Positions 6,140-11,502 of a stretch of DNA of 11,502 bases are shown piece by piece. The stretch lies in contig JBDTNL010000097.1 in the NCBI GenBank assembly GCA_039933785.1, forward strand, positions 1 to 11,502. Reading direction: 5' to 3'. The notes beneath the pieces are model-generated. The model was not told where the DNA came from. It saw only the letters and a list, made by a program, of their open reading frames with translations, and did no database searches. The stretch comes from JBDTNL01 sp039933785 (GTDB taxonomy: Bacteria; Acidobacteriota; Thermoanaerobaculia; Multivoradales; JAGPDF01). The position numbers were made by a program, and so were the translations under genes. Numbering within the stretch: position 1 is the first letter of the stretch; each line of letters opens with the position of its first letter.

Positions 6140-7573
6140 CTAGGCGTTGATCTTGACCATCACGTGCTTCACCTGCGTGTAGTCCTCGAGGGCGTACATC
6201 GACATGTCCTTGCCGTAGCCCGACTGCTTATACCCGCCGTGCGGCATCTCGCTCACCAGGGGCAGATGATCGTTGATCCATACGGTGCCGAAGCGGAGCC
6301 TGCGGGCGGCATTCATCGCCCGGTTCACGTTGGTGGTCCAGACCGACGCGGCGAGGCCGTAGTCGACGTCGTTGGCGAAGCGGAGGGCCTCGTCGTCGGA
6401 GGAGAATTTGGTGACCGAGACCACCGGGCCGAAGACTTCCTTCTGCACGATCTCGTCCTTCTGCTGCGCATCGGCGATCAGTGTCGGCTGGTAGTAGAAG
6501 CCCTTGCCCGGGCGGCGCTGGCCGCCGGCGAGCACGCGCACATGGCCGGTCGCGGCGGCGCGCTCGACGAAGCCGGCGACGCGGTCCTGGTGCTCGCGCG
6601 AAACCACCGGACCGATCACCGTGTTCTCGTCGTGGATGTCGCCCGCGGTGACCGATTCGACCACCGGCACGAGCACCTCGAGCAGGCGGTCGTAGATTTT
6701 CTCGCCGGCATAAACACGGCACGCAGCGGTGCAGTCTTGGCCGCTATTGGCGAACGAGGCCAGCTTGAGCACGGCCGCCACCTGCTCGGGATCGGCGTCG
6801 TCGAAGATCACCACCGGCGCTTTGCCGCCGAGCTCGAGGTGAACCTTCTTGAGGCTGTCGGCGGCGTTCTTCGCGATCAACTTGCCGGTCGACACGTCGC
6901 CAGTGAGCGACACCATGTTGACCAGCGGATGACGGACCAGGCCAGCACCTACAGGCTCGCCGTAACCAGTCAAGACGTTGAAGACTCCGGGTGGAAAGAG
7001 ATCCGCGGCGAGCTCGGCGAGACGGAGCGCCGTCAGCGGCGTTTGCTCGGCGGGTTTCAAGATCACGGTGTTGCCGGCCGCCAGCGCGGGGCCGACTTTC
7101 CAGATCGCCATCATCAACGGATAGTTCCAGGGCGCGATCGAAGCCACCACGCCGACCGGCTCGCGGCGGATCATCGAGGTGTAGCCCGCGAGGTACTCCC
7201 CCGCTGCCTTCCCCTCCATGCAACGGCACGCTCCGGCAAAGAAGCGCAGGTTGTCGACCAGGAACGGAATCTCCGACTTCGCCAGCCACATCGGCTTGCC
7301 GACGTTCTCGGCCTCGAGCGCGGCGAGTTCGTCGCCGTGCTGCTCGATGCGGTCCGCGAGCTTGAGCAGCACGAGCGAGCGCTCAGCCGGCGTGGTTTCG
7401 CCCCAGATCTCGAAAGCCTTGGCGGCGGCGCGAACGACGCGCTCCACGTCCTCGGCGCCGCCCACGGGCACCGTCGCCAGGGCGGTCTCGGTCGAGGGAT
7501 CCAGAATGGTCTCGGTGCGGCCGTCGGCCGCTCCCGTCATTTTGCCGTCGATGAACAGCTGGAACGTCTTCAT
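6140..7573 (-). CDS. patD: gamma-aminobutyraldehyde dehydrogenase (PatD/YdcW-like)
   Basis: Oxidises 4-aminobutanal (in equilibrium with 1-pyrroline) to GABA with NAD; cytoplasmic, normally tetrameric. Length is 477 aa against 474 for E. coli PatD, and diagnostic stretches are shared: FFAGACRCMEGKAAGEYL (111-128), YTSMIRREPVGVVASIAPWN (131-150, oxyanion Asn150), ILKPAEQTPLTAL (K173), general base Glu247 in HLELGGKAPV, nucleophile Cys281 in NSGQDCTAACRVY, and the C-terminal SEMPHGGYKQSGYGKDMSMY and LEDYTQVKHVMVK. This wording is close to PatD and unlike the Sad-type paralogue at 3735-5099. The ATG at 7573 has GAGGAGAG about 9-11 nt upstream, and that ribosome site contains the stop codon of the preceding aldehyde dehydrogenase (TGAGGAG), so the two are tightly coupled (15 nt between stop and start). 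It supplies the step between PatA and GabT of the opposite strand, which completes the pathway. Confidence 0.92.
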   Translation of the reverse strand: MKTFQLFIDGKMTGAADGRTETILDPSTETALATVPVGGAEDVERVVRAAAKAFEIWGETTPAERSLVLLKLADRIEQHGDELAALEAENVGKPMWLAKSEIPFLVDNLRFFAGACRCMEGKAAGEYLAGYTSMIRREPVGVVASIAPWNYPLMMAIWKVGPALAAGNTVILKPAEQTPLTALRLAELAADLFPPGVFNVLTGYGEPVGAGLVRHPLVNMVSLTGDVSTGKLIAKNAADSLKKVHLELGGKAPVVIFDDADPEQVAAVLKLASFANSGQDCTAACRVYAGEKIYDRLLEVLVPVVESVTAGDIHDENTVIGPVVSREHQDRVAGFVERAAATGHVRVLAGGQRRPGKGFYYQPTLIADAQQKDEIVQKEVFGPVVSVTKFSSDDEALRFANDVDYGLAASVWTTNVNRAMNAARRLRFGTVWINDHLPLVSEMPHGGYKQSGYGKDMSMYALEDYTQVKHVMVKINA

Positions 7574-7588
7574 GGCCGCGGACTCTCC

Positions 7589-9064
7589 TCAGAGCGTGTT
7601 GTACTTGGCGTACGGATACCAATACGGCTTCACTTCCTGCTGGTAGTCGAGATGCACATGCTTGGTCTCGCGGAACTCGTCGAGGCCCTCGATACCGAGC
7701 TCGCGGCTGTGGCCGGTCTGGCGCATGCCGCCGAACGGCCCGGCGTCGTTGTCGGTCAACGGGTCGTTGATCCAGAACGTGCCGGCGGTGATGTGGTCCA
7801 TGGCCTTCATGGCCCATTCCATGTTGTTTGTATAAATGTTGGCGCCCAGGCCGAACTGCTGGTCGTTGGCCATGGCGATCGCCTGGTCGATTCCGCGTAC
7901 GCGCTGGATCGGCATGACGGGGCCGAAGGTCTCGGTCGCCACCAGGCGCATTTCTGGACGCACGTCGACGAGGATGGTGGGCTCATAGAAGAAACCCGCC
8001 GGATGCTTGCGCGAGCGCTTACCCCCGGTGAGTACACGGGCTCCGTCACGGACCGCTTCGCGGACTCGCGCGTCGACCTCCGCGAGTTGCCGCTGGTTGA
8101 TCATCGGTCCGATGTCAGTCTTCGGATCGAGGCCATTGTCGAGCTTGAGTGATTTGGTGAACTTCACAGCCCGCTCGAGGAACTCGTCGTAGATCTCGTC
8201 GAACACGAAGTAGCGCTTGCCGCTGGTGCACACCTGGCCGGCGTTCAGGAACGCGGCCCAGACCGCGCCGCGGCTCGCCGCCTCGAGGTCGGCGTCGGAG
8301 CAGACGATGAATGGGTCGTTGCCGCCGAGCTCGAGATGGCTCTTCTTCACCTGCGCCGCGCAGAGCTGACCCACCCGCTTGCCGGTCTCGAGCGATCCGG
8401 TGAGCGCGACCAGATCGGTGCCTGGGTGAACGACCAGTGCCTCGCCGATCTCCTCGCCGAGTCCGGTGACGATGTTCACTACGCCGGGCGGCAGGACGGC
8501 GAAGGCCTTGGCGAGCTCGAGGGCTGCGAGCGGCGTCTCCTCGCTGGGCTTGAGAATCACCGTGTTGCCCGCCGCGAGCGCCGGCGCGAGCTTCCACGAC
8601 ATCAGCAGCAGCGGATAGTTCCATGGCACGATCGCCACCACGACACCGTAGGGCTCCTTGATCGTGAAGTTCACTTGATGCGGAGCGACCGGCGGCAACG
8701 ATGAACCGCGGTTGTCGCGGCCGACTTCGGCGTAGTAGTCGAAGCACGCCGCGCTCCACTCGATCTCGTCACGATTCTCGATCCAGGGCTTGCCGCCCTC
8801 GCGGGTCATCAGGGTGGCAAGCTCTTTCTGGCAAGCCCGCATGTGCCGCGCGATCTCGTGCAGGAGGTGCGCCTTCTCGACTCCCGGCAGGAAGCGCCAG
8901 GCCGGGAATGCCGCGCGGGCCGCGTCGACCGCCCGCCCCGCATCGGCGGCATCGCCGCGAGTCACCCGACCCAGGGTCTCGCCCGTCGCGGGGTCGATCA
9001 CTGCCAGGCTCCGGGCCCTGCCCGAGGCCCGGCTCCATTGTCCGTTGATCCAATGCTGTTTCAA
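7589..9064 (-). CDS. aldehyde dehydrogenase family protein, probable aminoaldehyde dehydrogenase, substrate unknown
   Basis: NAD(P)-dependent aldehyde dehydrogenase of 491 aa with all catalytic residues: Asn149 in VPWNYPLLLMSW, K172 in ILKPSEETPL, general base Glu245 in HLELGGNDPF and nucleophile Cys279 in NAGQVCTSGKRYF. The C-terminal WINDPLTDNDAGPFGGMR resembles betaine-aldehyde/aminoaldehyde dehydrogenases, and an extra tail ending KPYWYPY plus seven residues extends past the usual ALDH end. It is neither PatD-like nor Sad-like. In this operon 3-aminopropanal (from spermidine), 5-aminopentanal (from cadaverine) or 2-aminoadipate semialdehyde are plausible substrates, but this is inference. 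Start choice: no ATG or GTG is available near the conserved QHWINGQW. TTG at 9064 has GGAG (9073-9076) 8 nt upstream. A longer reading from TTG at 9100 adds 12 poorly conserved-looking residues and places its start inside a hairpin. It follows the barrel gene by 64 nt and precedes patD by 15 nt. Confidence 0.86.
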   Translation of the reverse strand: MKQHWINGQWSRASGRARSLAVIDPATGETLGRVTRGDAADAGRAVDAARAAFPAWRFLPGVEKAHLLHEIARHMRACQKELATLMTREGGKPWIENRDEIEWSAACFDYYAEVGRDNRGSSLPPVAPHQVNFTIKEPYGVVVAIVPWNYPLLLMSWKLAPALAAGNTVILKPSEETPLAALELAKAFAVLPPGVVNIVTGLGEEIGEALVVHPGTDLVALTGSLETGKRVGQLCAAQVKKSHLELGGNDPFIVCSDADLEAASRGAVWAAFLNAGQVCTSGKRYFVFDEIYDEFLERAVKFTKSLKLDNGLDPKTDIGPMINQRQLAEVDARVREAVRDGARVLTGGKRSRKHPAGFFYEPTILVDVRPEMRLVATETFGPVMPIQRVRGIDQAIAMANDQQFGLGANIYTNNMEWAMKAMDHITAGTFWINDPLTDNDAGPFGGMRQTGHSRELGIEGLDEFRETKHVHLDYQQEVKPYWYPYAKYNTL

Positions 9065-9072
9065 GAGCTGGG

Positions 9073-9076
9073 CTCC
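9073..9076 (-). promoter_or_regulatory. ribosome binding site that decides the aldehyde dehydrogenase start
   Basis: On the minus strand GGAG is followed by 8 nt and then TTG at 9064. The spacing is good, and the competing TTG at 9100 has no comparable site and lies in a stem-loop (9092-9109). The start therefore is probably a rare TTG, which would reduce translation relative to neighbours. Confidence 0.5.
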
Positions 9077-9091
9077 AGAGTCTGGCGGAGC

Positions 9092-9109
9092 GCGGCCCAA
9101 TCGGACCGC
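9092..9109 (-). other. stem-loop in the gap between the barrel gene and the aldehyde dehydrogenase gene
   Basis: On the minus strand GCGGTCC (9109-9103), loop GATT, GGGCCGC (9098-9092) form a 7-bp stem with one G-U pair. It starts 20 nt after the barrel-gene stop. No U-tract follows, so it does not look like a terminator. It may instead stabilise the 3' end of the upstream mRNA segment or lower read-through into the enzyme genes. Confidence 0.35.
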
Positions 9110-9128
9110 ACCCCGTCGCCGGACCGAT

Positions 9129-9968
9129 CTAGAACGAGTACGCCAGGCCGAAGGTGAAGATCGTCTGGTCGCCGTAAAACTGCTTCAAGGCCGGGTCATC
9201 GTTCAGCTTATCGAGCCCGGTCTGCGACATCGTCTGTTGCACCATGGCATGCAGCGAGAAGGCGTCGGTGATCTGTACCGGCAGATCGACGCCGAGCAGC
9301 ACGTCGTTGAAGGTGCCGTTGCTCACGTTCTTGTTGTTGTAGTGGAAATCGAAGCCCACCGACCCAGAGAGATTCAAGCTCACCTTCGGAGTCAGGGTGA
9401 ATCCGTGACTGATACCGACCGATAGATAGCCGCCCTCGACCTTGTCGACATCGCGATAGAACGTGACGGTCGGCGTCAACAGCGTGTCGAAGGACAGAAT
9501 GCCGTAGAACTCGTAGGTATTGAAGAAGCCGATGTCGTTCTGAGCCGACTTGTTGTACTGGTAGGTCACGGCGCCCACGGTGAGCGAGACCTTCTCGCCC
9601 AACGCAACTGTGTAGTCGGCGCCGAAGTCGGCCTCCTGATATTTGTCGTGAGTATCCGGGATGTCACCGAAATAGCCGTAGTAGTAGACCCCAAAGTTGC
9701 CGATACCGAAATGGGCGTGGGGATCGAGCACGTGCTTGTCGCCGAGCAGCGACACGCCCCGGAACAGATAGCGTGAGGCGTAGTCGGCGCCAAGGTCGAG
9801 ACTCCAGGCCTTCTCGGGAGCGACCGGCTCCGCTGGAGGCACTGGCGGCGGCGCAACTTCGGGTGTGGCCGGTGGCGCGGGCGGCGTCGCGGGGGTGTCC
9901 TCGGCCCACAGCCCGGTCGACAGGGCGGACACGGCGATCGCTGCGGCAATGGCGATAGGTCGTTTCAT
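9129..9968 (-). CDS. outer-membrane beta-barrel protein, TorF-like putative porin
   Basis: Probable outer-membrane protein of 279 aa. A Sec signal peptide covers 1-22 (MKR, hydrophobic Ala/Ile core, ALSTGLWA before Glu23). A Pro/Ala-rich linker follows (about 24-50), then a predicted barrel with alternating aromatic/hydrophobic strands. The first strand has the form DYASRYLFRGVS (61-72), like the DY-x-FRG-S signature of the TIGR02001/TorF family. The protein ends in GLAYSF, and the terminal Phe is the usual Bam recognition signal. Function in this family is poorly defined; many are annotated as putative porins. The ATG at 9968 has AGAGAGGA ending 6 nt upstream. It lies 68 nt downstream of the polyamine-binding lipoprotein gene and upstream of two aldehyde dehydrogenases, so a role in outer-membrane passage of polyamines is suggested by context only. 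The family call is from pattern memory; the barrel call is firmer. Confidence 0.78.
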   Translation of the reverse strand: MKRPIAIAAAIAVSALSTGLWAEDTPATPPAPPATPEVAPPPVPPAEPVAPEKAWSLDLGADYASRYLFRGVSLLGDKHVLDPHAHFGIGNFGVYYYGYFGDIPDTHDKYQEADFGADYTVALGEKVSLTVGAVTYQYNKSAQNDIGFFNTYEFYGILSFDTLLTPTVTFYRDVDKVEGGYLSVGISHGFTLTPKVSLNLSGSVGFDFHYNNKNVSNGTFNDVLLGVDLPVQITDAFSLHAMVQQTMSQTGLDKLNDDPALKQFYGDQTIFTFGLAYSF

Positions 9969-9991
9969 GAGCGGTCCTCTCTGGAAAAGGC

Positions 9992-10033
9992 AGTCGATGA
10001 AAGCAGGTCGATGAAAGCCGATCGATGAAATGC
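9992..10033. repeat. three tandem 14-bp repeats containing TCGATGAAA, upstream of the barrel gene
   Basis: TCGATGAAA occurs at 9994-10002, 10008-10016 and 10022-10030, an exact 14-bp period over units 9992-10005, 10006-10019 and 10020-10033. The first two units differ only at two positions; the third diverges at its end (ATGC in place of AGC). The array fills most of the 68-nt gap between the binding-protein stop and the barrel start. In the mRNA (minus strand) each unit reads TTTCATCGA. Confidence 0.8.
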
Positions 10034-10036
10034 AGG

Positions 10037-11173
10037 CTACTGCGCCTTGATCTCCGTCCAGTACTGGTCCAGAACCGTCGTGGTATCGCCAATGTCTTCG
10101 AGGAACTCGCAGCGCGCGATGACGTCGTCGCCCGGGTAGATCGCCGCGTCGTTCAAGATTTCGGGGTTGATGAACTTCTTCGCCGGCGTGTTGGCGCTGG
10201 CGTAGCTCACGCCGTTGACGATTTCGGCGTTCACCTCGGGCTGCATGATGAAGTTCAGGAACTCGTAGGCGGCCTCTAGATTGCGTGCCTTGACCGGGAT
10301 CGCCATGTTGTCCATCCAGAACGTGGCGCCTTCCTTCGGCACGACGTAGGCGAGCTTGCCCTTCGAATTGCGCACCACTTCGGCGATCTGACCGTTGTAG
10401 CCATGCGCGAAGTCCACGTCACCGGAGGCCAGGATGTTGGCGAAGTCGCCGCTGTTGTACGTCTTCACCAGTTTCTTCTGCTTCTTCAACAGCTCGGACG
10501 CCGCCTTGAGATCCGCCGGGTCGGTGTCATTCAACGACTTGCCCATCGATTTGAGGGCGACGGCGAAGTTCTCACGCATGTCGTCCAACATGAGAATCCG
10601 CCCCTTGTGCTTAGGGTCGAACATGACCTGCCAGCTGTCGACCGGCTCTTTGATCTTGCTCTTGTTGTAGCCGAAACCGGTGGTGCCCCAGAAATAGGGC
10701 AGCGAGTGCTCGTTGTTGGGATCGAACTTCTTGTTGAGGAAGCGCGGGTCGAGATTGGAGAAATTGGGCAGGCGCGCATGGTCGATGGACTGGATCAGCT
10801 TCTGCGACGCGAGGATCTTCACCATGTAGTCCGACGGCACCACGATGTCGTAGTCGGCCACTCCCGACTGCAGCTTTTCGAGCAGCGCCTCGTTCGAGTC
10901 GTAGAGGTCGAAGCTCACCTTGATCCCGGTCTTGGCGGTGAACTCGTCGATCACCTCCTTGGGCAGATACGCCGACCAGATAAAGATGTTGAGCTTGCCG
11001 GTCTTCTCGAGCGCCGCCGGAGCCGCGGGCTCGGCCGGAGCTGCCGCGGGCGCCGGCGCGACTGCGGCCTGCGGAGCGGGGGCTTCGGCCGCTTTCTGAC
11101 ACGCGGCCAGAGCCAGCGAAAGCGGTACCAGGAATGCGAAAGTTACGACACTTGGGCGAAGCAGCTTCTTCAT
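10037..11173 (-). CDS. potD: polyamine ABC transporter substrate-binding lipoprotein (PotD/PotF-like)
   Basis: Binds putrescine or spermidine in the periplasm and delivers it to the PotBC permease. It has 378 aa. A lipoprotein signal peptide ends in LALAAC with lipidated Cys25, followed by an Ala/Pro-rich linker (26-56) and a type II periplasmic-binding fold from KLNIFIWSAYLP (60-71). Ligand-site residues known from E. coli PotD can be matched: W66 and Y69 (PotD W34, Y37), S114 in VVPSDY (S85), D198 and E201 in LDDMRENF (D168, E171), W286 and D288 in FWMDNMAIP (W255, D257) and Y324 (Y293). Y259 takes the place of W229. The acidic pair favours a PotD-like site, while the end (YASAN, WTEIK) recalls PotF, so putrescine versus spermidine is undecided. 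The ATG at 11173 overlaps the potC stop (ATGA) and is preceded by GGAGGTG. A lipid anchor with Gln at +2 is unusual compared with soluble PotD/PotF of E. coli. Confidence 0.9.
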   Translation of the reverse strand: MKKLLRPSVVTFAFLVPLSLALAACQKAAEAPAPQAAVAPAPAAAPAEPAAPAALEKTGKLNIFIWSAYLPKEVIDEFTAKTGIKVSFDLYDSNEALLEKLQSGVADYDIVVPSDYMVKILASQKLIQSIDHARLPNFSNLDPRFLNKKFDPNNEHSLPYFWGTTGFGYNKSKIKEPVDSWQVMFDPKHKGRILMLDDMRENFAVALKSMGKSLNDTDPADLKAASELLKKQKKLVKTYNSGDFANILASGDVDFAHGYNGQIAEVVRNSKGKLAYVVPKEGATFWMDNMAIPVKARNLEAAYEFLNFIMQPEVNAEIVNGVSYASANTPAKKFINPEILNDAAIYPGDDVIARCEFLEDIGDTTTVLDQYWTEIKAQ

Positions 11174-11502
11174 TGTCCACCTCCAGGTTGGTTCGGATCC
11201 TGTTGCAGGCGTTGAGCCAGCACGATGAGCACGACGGTGACCAGAATAAGCAGGGTAGAAACCGCGTTCACTTCCGGCGTCACACCCACCTTGAGCATCG
11301 AATAGATCTGCAGCGGCAGCGTCGTCGCTCCGACGCCGGCAACGAACGAGGTGACGACGTAATCATCGATCGAAATCGTGAACACGAGCAGCGCGCCGGC
11401 GAGGATCCCTGGACCGATCAGCGGCAGTGTGACGCGCCACAAGGTCGCCCACGGACCGGCGCCGAGATCGAGCGCGGCCTCTTCGAGCGAGCGATCGAAC
11501 CC
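11170..11502 (-). CDS. potC: polyamine ABC transporter permease (PotC-like), 5'-truncated by window
   Basis: C-terminal 110 residues of an inner-membrane permease for spermidine/putrescine uptake; the frame is open to the window edge. It holds the cytoplasmic EAA loop contacting the ATPase (EEAALDLGAGPWATLWRVTL, then PLIGP) followed by hydrophobic segments GILAGALLVFTISI and a last helix VSTLLILVTVVLIVLA. The segment TISIDDYVVTSFVAGVG and LPLQIYSMLKVGVTPEVNA match E. coli PotC (SMDDVVVSSF, LPLKIYSMVKVGVSPEVNA) closely, which distinguishes it from PotB. The stop TGA overlaps the start of the binding-protein gene by 4 nt, and its last codons (PGGGQ) encode that gene's ribosome site GGAGGTG. The usual partner genes potA and potB would be expected just beyond the window. 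Confidence 0.93.
   Translation of the reverse strand, partial: GFDRSLEEAALDLGAGPWATLWRVTLPLIGPGILAGALLVFTISIDDYVVTSFVAGVGATTLPLQIYSMLKVGVTPEVNAVSTLLILVTVVLIVLAQRLQQDPNQPGGGQ

Noticed and set aside
5969..8152. Plus-strand open frame of 727 codons antisense to patD and the second aldehyde dehydrogenase
   Set aside because: It lies opposite two intact dehydrogenases with complete catalytic motifs. Its translation is low in complexity (rich in His, Arg, Gly, Val and Ala) with no recognisable fold, as expected for antisense frames in GC-rich DNA.
9065..9100. Longer start (TTG at 9100) for the aldehyde dehydrogenase
   Set aside because: The start would be in a hairpin with no good ribosome site; the TTG at 9064 has GGAG at 8 nt. 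It remains possible, so the start is uncertain by 12 residues.
1..11502. Mobile element, CRISPR, tRNA/rRNA, phage or toxin-antitoxin content
   Set aside because: I saw no transposase or integrase motifs, no spaced repeat array beyond the three 14-bp units, no tRNA-like cloverleaf, and no small gene pairs; all gaps are under 110 nt.

Overview
This is GC-rich DNA (roughly two thirds G+C by eye), densely coding, from a Gram-negative bacterium. The Gram-negative call rests on an outer-membrane beta-barrel with signal peptide and terminal Phe, and on best remembered matches to proteobacterial PatA, PatD, GabT and Sad. I cannot name a genus. There is no sign of a mobile element, phage, CRISPR array or RNA gene. 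The content is mostly a recognisable polyamine (putrescine) uptake and degradation locus, not an unknown defence or mobile system.

Plus strand, 1-5099: the 3' part of a GabT-like 4-aminobutyrate aminotransferase (cut by the window start), a 108-nt gap with a possible promoter and inverted repeat, a PatA-like putrescine aminotransferase, a saccharopine-dehydrogenase-family oxidoreductase resembling L-lysine 6-dehydrogenase (2 nt after patA), and a Sad/YneI-type succinate-semialdehyde dehydrogenase starting with GTG.

Minus strand, 11502 down to 5077 (transcription runs right to left): the 3' part of a PotC-type ABC permease (cut by the window end), a PotD/PotF-type polyamine-binding lipoprotein (ATGA overlap with potC), a TorF-like outer-membrane protein, an aldehyde dehydrogenase of uncertain substrate, a PatD-type gamma-aminobutyraldehyde dehydrogenase, and a two-domain universal stress protein. 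The two gene sets converge, and the last plus-strand and last minus-strand genes overlap by 23 bp.

Together the genes describe import of putrescine or spermidine (PotC/PotD, perhaps helped by the outer-membrane barrel), then putrescine -> 4-aminobutanal (PatA) -> GABA (PatD) -> succinate semialdehyde (GabT) -> succinate (Sad), the non-glutamylated transaminase route feeding the TCA cycle. The lysine-dehydrogenase-like enzyme and the second aldehyde dehydrogenase do not fit that simple route. They suggest that the locus also handles lysine, cadaverine or the aminopropyl part of spermidine. The items most worth a second look are that dehydrogenase, the lipid-anchored binding protein next to a barrel with a similar Pro/Ala-rich linker, and three exact-period 14-bp repeats just upstream of the barrel gene.
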